Shown: positions 1-9,220 of the stretch, piece by piece
How positions within the stretch are numbered: position 1 is the stretch's first letter
Layout: every line of letters starts with the position of its first letter
Origin: Paenibacillus polymyxa M1
GTDB lineage: Bacteria; Bacillota; Bacilli; Paenibacillales; Paenibacillaceae
Length of the DNA: 64,000 nucleotides
Direction of reading: 5' to 3'
NCBI RefSeq assembly: GCF_000237325.1
Contig: NC_017542.1
Coordinates: 2,948,501 to 3,012,500, forward strand
Notes under the pieces: generated by a model
The model's input: only the letters and a program-made list of their open reading frames with translations
Told to the model about the DNA's origin: nothing
Databases searched by the model: none
Position numbers and translations under genes: made by a program

Positions 1-1
1 G

Positions 2-805
2 TCCAAAGCATGGATCGGATCACTCTCCATCCTGTTCATTCTTACAGCCATTACAGTCATACCCTTCCTAGCTCCACAAGATCCGTATCATATCCAGATG
101 GGGAGTCGACTTCAACCGATCAGCGCAATGTACTGGCTGGGAACCGATCATTTGGGTAGAGATGTGCTATCGAGGGTCATAGCAGGACTACGGACGACAG
201 TCGGAACCAGTTTGTTGATTTTGATCGTTTCACTGGTTGTCGGGGTACCCCTCGGTCTGCTGTCAGGATTTATTGGAGGCTGGATGGATCGTGTATTCCA
301 ACGTGTGGTCGATGCCTTCATGACTTTGCCTGATTATATTTTTGCCATTGTACTAAGCGGCCTGCTCGGACCAGGCTTAGGGAATCTTATATTTGCGGTG
401 TCTGCAGTAAAATGGGTTGGTTATGCCCGACTGGTGCGCAGTACCGTTCTGGCTGAAAAGCAAAAGGATTACATTTCGTTATCCATACTCGCGGGTACCT
501 CCTCCCTGCGAATTGTCATGCGGCATATTCTGCCCCATGCCATTGGGAATGTACTTGTACTGGCTACGCTGGATATCGGCAAAATCATTTTAATGATCGC
601 CTCTCTATCTTTTTTGGGCTTAGGTCCTCAGCCGCCCATTCCCGAATGGGGCACGATGTTGAATGAAGGGCGTGCATATTTTCAAATGGCCCCCCATTTA
701 ATGCTGGGTCCCGGCATAGCTGTCGTGCTCACGGTGCTATTAGCGAACGTGTTTGGAGACAAGCTACGCGACCGTTATGATGTTAAAACCCGGTCAGAGG
801 AGTGA
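2..805 (+). CDS. ABC transporter permease, DppC/NikC family (5' end cut by window edge)
   Basis: Inner-membrane permease subunit of a peptide/nickel-type ABC importer. The frame is open from the window edge, so the start is outside. The first visible residues form a membrane segment followed by the family's N-terminal region with the GTDHLGRDVLSR signature. The EAA loop (around HILPHAIGNVLV and SFLGLGPQPPIPEWG) that contacts the ATPases is present. Five or so membrane helices are visible. The stop lies 5 bases before the next ATPase start, so the genes form one operon. The substrate (peptide, nickel, or an opine-type metallophore) cannot be decided because the binding protein lies upstream of the window. 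Confidence 0.9.
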   Translation, partial: SKAWIGSLSILFILTAITVIPFLAPQDPYHIQMGSRLQPISAMYWLGTDHLGRDVLSRVIAGLRTTVGTSLLILIVSLVVGVPLGLLSGFIGGWMDRVFQRVVDAFMTLPDYIFAIVLSGLLGPGLGNLIFAVSAVKWVGYARLVRSTVLAEKQKDYISLSILAGTSSLRIVMRHILPHAIGNVLVLATLDIGKIILMIASLSFLGLGPQPPIPEWGTMLNEGRAYFQMAPHLMLGPGIAVVLTVLLANVFGDKLRDRYDVKTRSEE

Positions 806-810
806 ACTAC

Positions 811-1647
811 ATGCTGACTATTGAAGACTTAACGATTCGGACAAAAGCGAAAACGATTGTAGAACAACTGGAGCTTGCCATTCGTCCGGGAGAATGGTGT
901 GCTCTGGCAGGAGAAAGCGGAAGCGGTAAAAGCATGACTGCGTTCGCTATTGGCGGTCTCCTCCCTGCTTCTGTTAGCGCTGAAGGCATCATAATGTGGA
1001 ATGACGAGAATTTGCTTGCCCTACCCGTTAAACAAAGACGTTCCTTGCTTGGTAGTGAAATATCTTACGTTTTTCAAGACTATCACGGGGCTTTTACCCC
1101 TTTTTTGCGTGTGGGCAGCCAACTCGACGAGCTGATGCGTGCTCACGGCAAGCAAGACCGTAAAGCGCGTAAGCAGCGCTGTCTTGAGGTGTTGGAGCAC
1201 GTACAGCTTCCCGCCGAGCGTGTGTACCGCAGCTATCCATTCGAGCTCAGCGGCGGTCAATTGCAGCGAGCAGCTATTGCAGCTGCACTGCTTCTAGAGC
1301 CAAAGCTGCTCATTGCCGACGAGCCAACAACTGCGCTGGATACGCTCACTGCACACCGAGTACTCCAGCTCATTGACCAAATCCGGATGGAAACGGGGAT
1401 TTCCGTCTTGTGGATCACTCACGATCTACGGCATGTACGGAAGTATGCGGATCGAGTTGCAGTAATGCGTACAGGTGTTTTGCTTGAAGCTGGTCAAACG
1501 CAAGCGGTGCTGGACCATCCAGCCCATCCATATACGCGTCGCTTACTGGCGGCTATTCCGCCGCTGTCTCCAGACGCTCCTTCACGTTTGCCATGCAACA
1601 GCACCGATGAACAGCTTGCACCGGAAAGGAGCATATTACATGAATAA
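811..1647 (+). CDS. ABC transporter ATP-binding protein, DppD/NikD-like
   Basis: First of two ATPases of the importer. Walker A (GESGSGKS), Q-loop, the signature LSGGQLQR, Walker B (LLIADEPTTALD) and the switch histidine (WITHDLRHV) are all present, and the C-terminal HPYTRRLLAAIP motif typical of oligopeptide/nickel transporter ATPases follows. I prefer the ATG at 811 to the GTG at 802, because AGAGGAG at 796-802 is then spaced 8 bases from the start. It overlaps the next gene by 8 bases. Cytoplasmic, membrane-associated. Substrate unknown. Confidence 0.9.
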   Translation: MLTIEDLTIRTKAKTIVEQLELAIRPGEWCALAGESGSGKSMTAFAIGGLLPASVSAEGIIMWNDENLLALPVKQRRSLLGSEISYVFQDYHGAFTPFLRVGSQLDELMRAHGKQDRKARKQRCLEVLEHVQLPAERVYRSYPFELSGGQLQRAAIAAALLLEPKLLIADEPTTALDTLTAHRVLQLIDQIRMETGISVLWITHDLRHVRKYADRVAVMRTGVLLEAGQTQAVLDHPAHPYTRRLLAAIPPLSPDAPSRLPCNSTDEQLAPERSILHE

Positions 1648-2482
1648 TCAAGCCGCCTGCGCTCAGTGGCAAGACAGCCCCCATCCTGTTGTTACCGTCT
1701 CCGGTTTGACGAAGGCTTACGCTGGGGGCAAAACTGTACTGCACGATGTTGCTCTGTCGGTCTCACCCGGAGAATGTCTGGGTGTTGTCGGAGAAAGCGG
1801 CAGTGGGAAAAGCACACTTGCTCGCTGTATTTTGACATTGGACACGTTTGATCAAGGTGAGCTTAAACTGGATGGACAGTCCATTCGAGGATTAAAGCGA
1901 AGTGAATTAAAACGGATTCGCAGCAGACTGGGGGCGGTATTTCAACATCCATCCGCAGCTTTGAACCCCAGACTAACCATTTTGCAATCCCTGCTGGAGC
2001 CATTGGATCAGCTTAAATGCTATGTTCCTTCCTTTATGGCGGGGATGCCCTCTGGACGTTGGAATATAGCAGAACAACTGCTAGGTATGGTAAAGCTTCC
2101 GGCAAGCTACCTGGATAAGTTTCCACATCAGCTCAGCGGTGGGGAAAAGCAGCGTGTAACCATTGCACGCGCCATTAGTACAGAACCGGAATTTATCGTA
2201 TTGGACGAGCCGACTGCAAGTTTGGATGTGACCACACAAGCCACCGTTTTAAACCTGCTCAAGGATTTGCAGGATGAGTTTGGACTGGCTTATCTGTTTA
2301 TCTCGCATGATCTGGCGGCTGTGCACTTTATGAGTGATCGAATCTTGGTTATGAAAGAAGGCCGTGTGCTTGAGCATTTTTCCAAGGAAGCATTATTTCA
2401 TTCGGATCGGCTTCCCTATACACAATCATTACTGGAGGTTTTTTCAACATGCTGCCTTCCCACCGAGCCTATCTTGCTTTAG
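1640..2482 (+). CDS. ABC transporter ATP-binding protein, DppF/NikE-like
   Basis: Second ATPase of the importer, about 280 residues. Walker A (GESGSGKST), LSGGEKQR signature and Walker B (FIVLDEPTASLD) are intact. The frame is open further upstream to 1475, but the ATG at 1640 follows AAAGGAG and gives a normal N-terminus, so the longer form is rejected. The start lies inside the last codons of the upstream ATPase, and the 3' end runs 34 bases into the MATE gene, indicating tight translational coupling of import and export genes. Confidence 0.9.
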   Translation: MNNQAACAQWQDSPHPVVTVSGLTKAYAGGKTVLHDVALSVSPGECLGVVGESGSGKSTLARCILTLDTFDQGELKLDGQSIRGLKRSELKRIRSRLGAVFQHPSAALNPRLTILQSLLEPLDQLKCYVPSFMAGMPSGRWNIAEQLLGMVKLPASYLDKFPHQLSGGEKQRVTIARAISTEPEFIVLDEPTASLDVTTQATVLNLLKDLQDEFGLAYLFISHDLAAVHFMSDRILVMKEGRVLEHFSKEALFHSDRLPYTQSLLEVFSTCCLPTEPILL

Positions 2483-3759
2483 CAATCCCTTTAATTATTT
2501 CGACGATTACTACCCCGCTACTCGGTGCGGTGGATACAGCAGTAATCGGTCATTTGAGCCAGTCTGCCTATTTAGGTGGCGTGGCAGTCGGTACTCTTAT
2601 TTTCAATACTTTATATTGGCTGTTTGGCTTTCTGCGAGTCAGTACGTCAGCTTTCACAGCACAAGCCGCAGGTGCACAAAATAACGACCAAGGCATAGCT
2701 GCTCTCATGCGCCCACTGGCTATAGCTCTACTCATCAGTGCAGTATTTATTGTCTTGCAAAAGCCCATCCTGCTAGCTTCTCTCCAGCTTATCCGTCCAG
2801 CTCAGGATGTGGCAGAGCAAGCTGCAATTTATTTTAACATCCGCATTTGGGGAGCACCCCTTACATTGGTGAACTATGTGCTGCTCGGATGGCTGATGGG
2901 ATTGTCCCGCGTGAAAGCTACATTATTTTTACAAATATCAATGAATGTAATCAATATGTTATTAGCTCTTGTATTTACACAGATCATGCATTGGAATGTC
3001 ACTGGGGTCGCAAGCGCTACTCTGATTGCAGAAGCTCTTGCATGTGTATTGGGTCTTGCACTGGTGTTCCGTTCACCGATTTGGAGAGAATGGAAGCGCA
3101 GTGGACAGAGGAATTGGCGAGAATGGTTCGGTGCCTCAGAGTTGAAAAGTGTCATGGCGACGAACCTTGATCTCATGATTCGTACAGCCTGCCTGTTGAC
3201 GATGTTTAATCTGTTTACGGCGCGCAGTGCGAGCTTTGGCACCGATCAGTTGGCGGCAAATGCTATTTTGTTGCAGATCCATTACATTATGGCTTACTTT
3301 TTTGATGGGTTCGCCAACGCCAGTAGCATCATGACGGGTCAGGCTCGTGGTGCCGGAGATCGTAAAATGCTGCAAAGAGTTATTCATTTGTCCTGGTTTT
3401 GGACACTGGTTACCGGTGTAGTGACGGGAGGATTGTACCTTGCACTGAAAGAGCCGCTGATCTCGCTATTTACAGGGAACGCTACAGTGATTAGCCTGAC
3501 AATTCCTTACAATGGGTGGCTGGTGATCTTTCCCCTAGCAGCCGGGCTGGGACTGGTATTCTATGGTGTATTTACAGGGATGACGGTAACGTATCCGATC
3601 CGTAATTCGATGCTGATTTCACTGGTCTGCTTTTTGATCGCTCTCTTCTGGTGCGTTCCGCATTATGGGAATCATGGACTTTGGTTATCCTTTATCATCT
3701 TTGCCCTGGGACGGTCACTGTTTCTGGTGGTCTATTTGCCTCGGTTGAAGAAGATTTAG
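2449..3759 (+). CDS. MATE family efflux transporter, DinF-like
   Basis: A 436-residue protein with about 12 hydrophobic segments. The N-terminal part (PLLGAVDTAVIGHLSQSAYLGG) is the DinF subgroup signature of the MATE family, which exports drugs or small molecules in exchange for Na+ or H+. The ATG at 2449 follows CTGGAGG. The gene starts inside the preceding ATPase gene, so an exporter is co-translated with an importer; this recalls metallophore systems with paired export and uptake, but the substrate is inferred, not shown. Ends at a strong bidirectional terminator. Confidence 0.85.
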   Translation: MLPSHRAYLALAIPLIISTITTPLLGAVDTAVIGHLSQSAYLGGVAVGTLIFNTLYWLFGFLRVSTSAFTAQAAGAQNNDQGIAALMRPLAIALLISAVFIVLQKPILLASLQLIRPAQDVAEQAAIYFNIRIWGAPLTLVNYVLLGWLMGLSRVKATLFLQISMNVINMLLALVFTQIMHWNVTGVASATLIAEALACVLGLALVFRSPIWREWKRSGQRNWREWFGASELKSVMATNLDLMIRTACLLTMFNLFTARSASFGTDQLAANAILLQIHYIMAYFFDGFANASSIMTGQARGAGDRKMLQRVIHLSWFWTLVTGVVTGGLYLALKEPLISLFTGNATVISLTIPYNGWLVIFPLAAGLGLVFYGVFTGMTVTYPIRNSMLISLVCFLIALFWCVPHYGNHGLWLSFIIFALGRSLFLVVYLPRLKKI

Positions 3760-3787
3760 CAGACCTGCTTTACATCGCTCTCAAAAA

Positions 3788-3837
3788 CAAAGGATGTCCC
3801 ATCCACCATGTACGTGGTGTGGGGACATCCTTTTATT
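3788..3837. terminator. Bidirectional intrinsic terminator between MATE gene and katA
   Basis: The arms AAAGGATGTCCC and GGGGACATCCTTT form a long stem, with A-rich sequence on the left and T-rich on the right, between two convergent genes. Confidence 0.85.
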
Positions 3838-3879
3838 ATTTATTCATACAGCTTTCAGGTTAGGAGTATACCAATCCTT

Positions 3880-5337
3880 CTACTCGCCTTGTGGAACGGT
3901 CAAGCCCAGACCATCCGCTACACGACGTCCGTATTCAGGATCAGCTTTATAGAAATGACCGATCTGACGCAGTTTGATTTCATCACTTTCTACAGGCTTC
4001 ATCGCATTTACGATGTTTCGGACCAGGCGTGAGCGCTCCTCTTCACTGAGCAAGCGGTACAGGTCCCCTGGTTGTGTGTAGTGATCGTGATGATCATAGG
4101 CTACACTTTGTGCCTCACCAGACACTTCAAAAGGAGCAATTTTGTGAGCTGGTGATTCTTTCGGTCCACCGAGACTATTAGGCTCATAATAGACAGATCC
4201 CCCGCCATTACTGTCACTGCGCAATGCACCATCGCGTTGGTAGTTGTGTACTTCCGCATGCGGCCGATTGATGGGCAACGCATTATGGTTTGCGCCTACA
4301 CGATAGCGATGTGCGTCACCATAGGCAAACAAGCGTCCTTGCAGCATCTTATCCGGGGATGCCTCAATACCAGGAACAAATGAACCGGGTGAGAATGTCG
4401 CCTGCTCTACCTCAGCAAAGTAGTTCTCAGGATTGCGATTCAGCACCATGCGTCCTACCTCGATCAGCGGGTAATCCTTTTGAGACCATACTTTGGTCAC
4501 ATCGAATGGATCAAAACGGTACGTATCCGCATCTTCTATAGGCATAATCTGCACATAAAGTTTCCATGCCGGGAAATCGCCCCTTTTAATCGCATTAAAC
4601 AAATCTTGTATATGATAATCCGGGTTTTCACCGGCAATTTTCGCAGCTAAATCCACATCAAGATTTTGTATACCTTGTTCTGTTTTAAAATGATATTTCA
4701 CCCATACGGCCTGTCCCTGTGCGTTTACCCACTTGAATGTATGGCTGCCAAAACCATGCATATGTCTAAGTGTAGCGGGAATACCGCGGTCAGACATCAG
4801 GATACTTACCTGATGCAGTGATTCAGGAGATAGGGACCAGAAATCCCAGACCGCATTCGGGTTTTTTAAATGCGTTTGGGGATGACGTTTTTGCGTATGA
4901 ATAAAGTCAGGAAATTTAATAGCATCCCGAATAAAAAAGACAGGTGTATTATTGCCCACGAGATCATAGTTTCCTTCTTCTGTATAAAACTTTACCGCAA
5001 ATCCACGTGGATCACGTACAGTATCGGACGAGCCTAACTCACCTGCCACAGTAGAAAAACGGATAAACATCGGTGTACGCTTGCCCACTTCGGACAAGAA
5101 ACTTGCTTTTGTATATGAAGACAAATCATTAGTGACTTCAAAATATCCGTGCGCCCCCGCACCTTTAGCATGAACAACGCGTTCCGGCACACGCTCCCGG
5201 TTAAAATGCGCCAGTTTCTCCAGCAGATGCACATCCTGAATTAATGTGGGACCACGTGAGCCTGCTGTAATCGAATTCTGATTATCTCCAACAGGAGCGC
5301 CCCAGCTTGTAGTCAGGTTCGTTGGTTGGTTACTCAT
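3880..5337 (-). CDS. katA: Monofunctional heme catalase
   Basis: Converts hydrogen peroxide to water and oxygen. At 485 residues it has the size of small-subunit (clade 3) catalases. The start region [13 protein letters not shown] motif, the distal histidine in [10 protein letters not shown], the asparagine in [12 protein letters not shown] and the proximal heme tyrosine in [12 protein letters not shown] are present. The frame extends 21 codons further upstream, but the ATG at 5337 follows AAGAGGTGA and yields the usual [14 protein letters not shown] start. It is a single-gene unit with a promoter and a perfect PerR box just upstream, so peroxide induction is expected. Confidence 0.97.
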   Translation of the reverse strand: MSNQPTNLTTSWGAPVGDNQNSITAGSRGPTLIQDVHLLEKLAHFNRERVPERVVHAKGAGAHGYFEVTNDLSSYTKASFLSEVGKRTPMFIRFSTVAGELGSSDTVRDPRGFAVKFYTEEGNYDLVGNNTPVFFIRDAIKFPDFIHTQKRHPQTHLKNPNAVWDFWSLSPESLHQVSILMSDRGIPATLRHMHGFGSHTFKWVNAQGQAVWVKYHFKTEQGIQNLDVDLAAKIAGENPDYHIQDLFNAIKRGDFPAWKLYVQIMPIEDADTYRFDPFDVTKVWSQKDYPLIEVGRMVLNRNPENYFAEVEQATFSPGSFVPGIEASPDKMLQGRLFAYGDAHRYRVGANHNALPINRPHAEVHNYQRDGALRSDSNGGGSVYYEPNSLGGPKESPAHKIAPFEVSGEAQSVAYDHHDHYTQPGDLYRLLSEEERSRLVRNIVNAMKPVESDEIKLRQIGHFYKADPEYGRRVADGLGLTVPQGE

Positions 5338-5382
5338 AATTGAAATCACCTCTTGAATGAATTGGTTGACCATGTGCTTTTC

Positions 5383-5411
5383 ACTATAAATTGTGCACAA
5401 ATAAAAATCAA
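5383..5411 (-). promoter_or_regulatory. Predicted sigma-A promoter of katA
   Basis: On the minus strand, TTGATT (5406-5411) and TATAGT (5383-5388) are separated by 17 bases, about 45 bases upstream of the katA start codon. Confidence 0.7.
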
Positions 5412-5418
5412 TACTTTT

Positions 5419-5433
5419 TTATAATTATTATAA
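5419..5433. promoter_or_regulatory. PerR box upstream of katA
   Basis: The 15-mer TTATAATTATTATAA equals the known Bacillus PerR consensus TTATAATNATTATAA with no mismatch. It sits 8 bases upstream of the -35 hexamer of the predicted katA promoter. PerR is the Fe/Mn-dependent peroxide-sensing repressor. Confidence 0.9.
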
Positions 5434-5465
5434 TCTAGGATTTAGAATTAGTTTAAATTAAAAAA

Positions 5466-5491
5466 GAAAAAGCAAGCCCCATAAGGCTTGC
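5466..5491 (-). terminator. Intrinsic terminator of the cysC unit
   Basis: On the minus strand GCAAGCC and GGCTTGC form a 7-bp stem with a 6-base loop followed by a T-rich tract. Confidence 0.8.
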
Positions 5492-5623
5492 CGTAATACG
5501 TGCTGTATTTATTTACAATAAAATGACTTGAATTTTTTACGTTCTGTAATAATTACATTGATCACTTTTTAGGTTTTGTTATGGAGACTTTCAGACAATA
5601 TTCATATGGAATTCATCATAAAA

Positions 5624-6226
5624 TCATATTAGGAGCTGCTTTCTATCGAGAAAGTCTAGAATATCCAGTACCGACTGACTTACCTCCCGACCTTCAGTGG
5701 ATACGATTAAATCAGGTTCCAGCGGTACTTCATATGGAGCATCAATCCCCGTAAAATGATGAATTTCTCCGGCTCGTGCTTTCTTGTACATTCCTTTTGG
5801 ATCACGACGTTCACATTCCTCTAGACTGCATTGGATATAAATCTCGTAGCAGCCTTCCTGTTGTAAAATGTCCTTTACCATCTCACGATCCTCACGATAA
5901 GGCGAAATGGTAGCGCAAATCGTTAGAACACCCGCATGTGCCATTAGCTTGGACACTTCCGCTATACGACGAATATTTTCTTTGCGGTCAGCGGGTAGGA
6001 AACCCAAATTGCGATTCAAACCATGCCGAACATTATCCCCATCCAAAATAAACGTACGTATCCCTCGTGCATATAACGCTTTTTCGAGTGTGGAGGATAC
6101 CGTTGACTTTCCCGAGCCAGACAGCCCCGTAAACCAAAGCACCGGACTCTTATGTCCGTTCAGAAGCTGTCGAGCTTGCTTATCCACTTCTGATACATGC
6201 CAGGTAATGTTGGAAGATGGGTTCAT
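5624..6226 (-). CDS. cysC: Adenylyl-sulfate kinase (APS kinase)
   Basis: Phosphorylates adenosine 5'-phosphosulfate to PAPS in sulfate activation. The 200-residue length is typical. Walker [10 protein letters not shown] near residue 35, the [11 protein letters not shown] motif, the DRKENIRRI region and FTGIDAPYE near the C-terminus are family hallmarks. AGGAGAG precedes the ATG. It is not next to other sulfate assimilation genes here but follows the ADP-ribose gene group in the same direction (50 bases after the PARG-like gene), so it may be co-transcribed with it. Confidence 0.95.
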   Translation of the reverse strand: MNPSSNITWHVSEVDKQARQLLNGHKSPVLWFTGLSGSGKSTVSSTLEKALYARGIRTFILDGDNVRHGLNRNLGFLPADRKENIRRIAEVSKLMAHAGVLTICATISPYREDREMVKDILQQEGCYEIYIQCSLEECERRDPKGMYKKARAGEIHHFTGIDAPYEVPLEPDLIVSTEGREVSQSVLDILDFLDRKQLLI

Positions 6227-6276
6227 TTCAGCACTCTCCTATTTCATCAGTATTAATGGTTAATATGTCTCTGATA

Positions 6277-7176
6277 TCAGGATAGAGCATTTTTAAAACT
6301 GTTTAAAGTACGCTGCTCTGTTTTGTGGTCCAATACTGCAAACACAATCTGTTCAAACAGCAGTCCATATCCTTCAGCTACAAGTACTTGCTTAAACCAG
6401 TCGGCAACCTCTTCCGGCTTATTGCGGAATACCCCACAACCATAAGCACCAAGCACAAGATGTTCTACACCATTTTGCATGGCCATTCCCAAAATATAAC
6501 GGATACGCTCCAACATGACTTCTCCAATCCGATTGACCTGCTCTGGCTCCCGTTCACGCACGACTCCAGCATTCACAGCAGGCGCGGTCAGGAAATCGAC
6601 TAAATACGGATTTTCCAGCAATGTTCCCTGATCATCCCGAAAAACAGGAACTTGGGGAGAATAAATCATATAATCTGAATAAAAACAGCTCCGCAGCTTC
6701 CGATTATGTTGATACATTTCCTCCATTTGTGAAATGCAAGGATACAGCGCGGACGAACGAGCCAAGCTTTCCTCTTGAGCCTGGCTGCCTCCAAGGAATC
6801 CGCCCCCGGGGTTTTTGGCTGATGCAAAATTCAAACACGCTACGTGTTCCCGCTTCTCTTCGACCTGAAGTCTATGTGCGGCCTGCAACGTACTTTCTCC
6901 CGTAACTTCTATCTTTCCAATGACCGCCTGTTCGACTACATCGGAAGAAGCTCCCCATATACTTTTTATTCTTTGCTCTGCCTCTTGCTTTATGGCTACC
7001 AGTTGAGAAGGTCTATATAGCTTCGAGCCTGTGACCGCATTTTCTACCTCTTTTGCTATATTTACTTGTACCTGTTTGGTATTCGTATAATGCCCATTTT
7101 CCAAAATGGACAGTGTTTCATGCGCCATATATGATCGAACATCCCGATTACTCCGGGAATTCATTGTGTTTTTCAT
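6277..7176 (-). CDS. Microbial-type poly(ADP-ribose) glycohydrolase (TIGR02452 family)
   Basis: A 299-residue macrodomain-fold protein. The PARG signature GGG-x7-QEE is visible as GGGFLGGSQAQEESL near residue 127-140, preceded by NFASAKNPGG; the two glutamates are the catalytic pair in bacterial PARGs. A second typical motif, LGAYGCGVFRN, is near the C-terminus. Known family members hydrolyse ADP-ribose polymers or mono-ADP-ribose adducts. It lies 5 bases downstream of a NADAR gene and a Nudix regulator, all transcribed leftward, so the group probably handles ADP-ribosylation or free ADP-ribose. The natural substrate is unknown. Confidence 0.88.
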   Translation of the reverse strand: MKNTMNSRSNRDVRSYMAHETLSILENGHYTNTKQVQVNIAKEVENAVTGSKLYRPSQLVAIKQEAEQRIKSIWGASSDVVEQAVIGKIEVTGESTLQAAHRLQVEEKREHVACLNFASAKNPGGGFLGGSQAQEESLARSSALYPCISQMEEMYQHNRKLRSCFYSDYMIYSPQVPVFRDDQGTLLENPYLVDFLTAPAVNAGVVREREPEQVNRIGEVMLERIRYILGMAMQNGVEHLVLGAYGCGVFRNKPEEVADWFKQVLVAEGYGLLFEQIVFAVLDHKTEQRTLNSFKNALS

Positions 7177-7181
7177 GGTGA

Positions 7182-7664
7182 CTAATCCTCCTTTTGCAAT
7201 AAATCCTCACGTAAATTCGTCAATATTTCCCCCAGCCAGTTCGTACCCCGCCATAGCTTCCGGTGCCGTATACGAGCATCATTTTCAGCCAAGCCTACAC
7301 CCCAAATGGTGTCCGTCGGACTTGCCTCAACCAGAGTAGTTCCCTTCGTTTTAAGCAGGTGCTTGAGCAAATTCTGATTTTGGGTAAACTTGGCATAATT
7401 TCCGTCATACACAATTTGCTGGCAATTTGCTTCCCACAAGGATTGGTCAAATCCGCGCACACTGCGACCACGGGCTTTTTGCTCCCTTGGGGTGGGGGCT
7501 TGCATAATTTTCAGGGCTGCCTCTTCGTCTCCAAAAAGCTGCGCTTTTTTTAGCATCATATATTGCTCGGCACAGTTAAACTCCAACCCATCCACGACAA
7601 ATTCACAAGGGTACCATTGCGAAAATGGCGAATGACTGCGATAAAAAAATGTAAACTTTTCCAT
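7182..7664 (-). CDS. NADAR family protein (YbiA-like N-glycosidase fold)
   Basis: A 160-residue protein with the complete NADAR layout: FFYRSHSPFSQWYPC at the N-terminus, FNCAEQYMMLKKA, the KARGRSVRGFD segment, KFTQN, and the C-terminal DTIWGVGL and WRGTNWLGE motifs. Family members cleave N-glycosidic bonds in riboflavin intermediates or remove ADP-ribose from guanine in nucleic acid. Placement between a PARG-like gene and a Nudix-HTH regulator favours an ADP-ribose role here. No DarT-like toxin gene was seen next to it. Confidence 0.9.
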   Translation of the reverse strand: MEKFTFFYRSHSPFSQWYPCEFVVDGLEFNCAEQYMMLKKAQLFGDEEAALKIMQAPTPREQKARGRSVRGFDQSLWEANCQQIVYDGNYAKFTQNQNLLKHLLKTKGTTLVEASPTDTIWGVGLAENDARIRHRKLWRGTNWLGEILTNLREDLLQKED

Positions 7665-7694
7665 AAATATTCCTCACTTCTTCTTTCTTTTATG

Positions 7695-8621
7695 CTATAT
7701 AAAACGTGACCGTGGCTTAAATCGGTATAACTTGGACGGACGATGCCCGGCCGCCTTCCTGTATTCATTGGTTTCTTCCACGAGATCTGCTATTTTGCGA
7801 CGAAAAGCTGCGGCCAACAGCTCCTTACCTAAAATAATTTCATACACCTGCTGAAGTTCACTCAGTGTAAACAGAGCTGGCATCAGGTGAAACGCAATAT
7901 CTGTATATTCAATTTTGCTGCGCAGACGCTCAATACCATACGCAATAATTTTGGCATGATCAAAAGCAATTCCCTGTGACTCCAGCACTTCTCGCTTGAT
8001 TTCTATGGTTTTCCCCTTAAGAATTTCAGTTACTTTCACTTTGGCTGACAGGAGAATGTCCGCATGCTTCAATGTAATGTCAATGTTTTGCTCCCATGTA
8101 TAACCTTCCGGTTGATTCGTCCGCGTCTCCTGAACCACACTGTAATCCAGTTCAAACCATTGAGCATCTGCGGCATCATCCCCTGCCTGTACCTCCAAGG
8201 ATTCATGATCAACTAACGCCATATAAGCGCAGCTGATCACCCGCATACGCGGATCACGTGCCACATCTCCCCAAGTATACAGCTGCTCCATATAAATCTG
8301 ATCTACATTGGTTTCGGTTTTAAGCTCGCGTCGTGCAGCTTCTTCGAGGCTTTCATTCATGTCTACAAAACCGCCAGGCAACGCCCATTGTCCTATAAAA
8401 GGGTGCTCTCCTCTTTGGATCAATAGAAGCTGAAGTGTCTTCTCCGGTAGCTTACGGTAATTTTGCTGGAGCTGATCCATTACAGTAAATAGCAGCATAT
8501 CTACCGTTACGGATGGGCGTTCATATTGATTCGCATCATAAAGGGCCAGAAATTGCTCTTCCGTCAAGCCACTGTGATTGTGTTTCAATTTATCTTTCAT
8601 TTGTGTCACCCACCTGCTCAT
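7695..8621 (-). CDS. Nudix-winged helix protein, NrtR-like ADP-ribose-responsive regulator
   Basis: A 308-residue protein. Residues about 37-170 form a Nudix domain (GQWALPGGFVDMNESLEEAARREL), and the C-terminal part resembles the NrtR winged helix (residues about 215-300), which in other bacteria represses NAD genes and is released by ADP-ribose. The Nudix box is not canonical: where REUXEEXGU is expected the sequence reads RELKTETNV, so one acidic residue and the glycine are replaced. This suggests a sensor rather than an active hydrolase. An alternative ATG at 8600 with AGGTGG upstream is equally plausible as start. Confidence 0.82.
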   Translation of the reverse strand: MSRWVTQMKDKLKHNHSGLTEEQFLALYDANQYERPSVTVDMLLFTVMDQLQQNYRKLPEKTLQLLLIQRGEHPFIGQWALPGGFVDMNESLEEAARRELKTETNVDQIYMEQLYTWGDVARDPRMRVISCAYMALVDHESLEVQAGDDAADAQWFELDYSVVQETRTNQPEGYTWEQNIDITLKHADILLSAKVKVTEILKGKTIEIKREVLESQGIAFDHAKIIAYGIERLRSKIEYTDIAFHLMPALFTLSELQQVYEIILGKELLAAAFRRKIADLVEETNEYRKAAGHRPSKLYRFKPRSRFI

Positions 8622-8812
8622 ATTTGGGGCATCCTCGCTTTTGCTTCACAAGCAAGCAACGAATGCTTTATGTAATTTTTAATTTGAATAAATTGATAAA
8701 AACAAAATGTTAATATCAATACAATAATATATAAATAATGCTTCGTCAATAGGGTGTATAGACCTATTTTTGATCATGTGATAGTACTATTAGACTGTTT
8801 ACTGAATTTTTC

Positions 8813-8841
8813 TTGTTGCTTATTGTCATATCATGTATGAT
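8813..8841 (+). promoter_or_regulatory. Predicted promoter of the small membrane protein gene at 8896
   Basis: TTGTTG (8813-8818) and TATGAT (8836-8841) are spaced by 17 bases, about 55 bases upstream of the start codon. The rest of the 8622-8895 gap is AT-rich with no other gene visible. Confidence 0.6.
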
Positions 8842-8895
8842 GTTTTGGTCAATATAGGAAACACAACATACTAAACACGTAGGGAGAAGATTCAA

Positions 8896-9198
8896 TTGTC
8901 TAACCAGTTTAATCCGCAACACAATCAACAAGGAGCACCATCCAGACCAGCCCCTGTTTACCCGCCACCTGTTTCATTCAAGGAGTGGATGATCAGTTTA
9001 CTCCTGATGGCTATACCGGTAGTTGGGCTTGTTATGCTGTTTGTGTGGGCTTTTAGCGGCTCGACGAATCCGAGCAAAGCGAACTACGCTAAGGCAGGTC
9101 TTCTTTGGGCTGCTATTGTAATTGTGATCTATATCATTATGGCTGTTGCTCTATTGCCTGCTATTATAAGCTCATTGAACTCCAGCAGCTACTATTGA
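8896..9198 (+). CDS. Small membrane protein, function unknown
   Basis: A 100-residue protein starting at TTG behind AGGGAGAAG. The first 25 residues are rich in Gln, Asn and Pro; two hydrophobic stretches follow (about residues 31-53 and 68-92), giving a two-helix membrane protein with a short polar loop (SGSTNPSKANYAKA). This layout resembles DUF4190-like or interferon-induced-like small membrane proteins, but I do not recognise a named family. It has its own promoter and two hairpins downstream, so it is probably monocistronic. Confidence 0.75.
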   Translation: MSNQFNPQHNQQGAPSRPAPVYPPPVSFKEWMISLLLMAIPVVGLVMLFVWAFSGSTNPSKANYAKAGLLWAAIVIVIYIIMAVALLPAIISSLNSSSYY

Positions 9199-9220
9199 TT
9201 TCAAGTACATAGCAAAATAA

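Noticed and set aside
1475..1639. Longer N-terminus for the DppF/NikE-like ATPase
   Set aside because: It lies inside the upstream ATPase gene in another frame; a good ribosome binding site and a normal start are at 1640.
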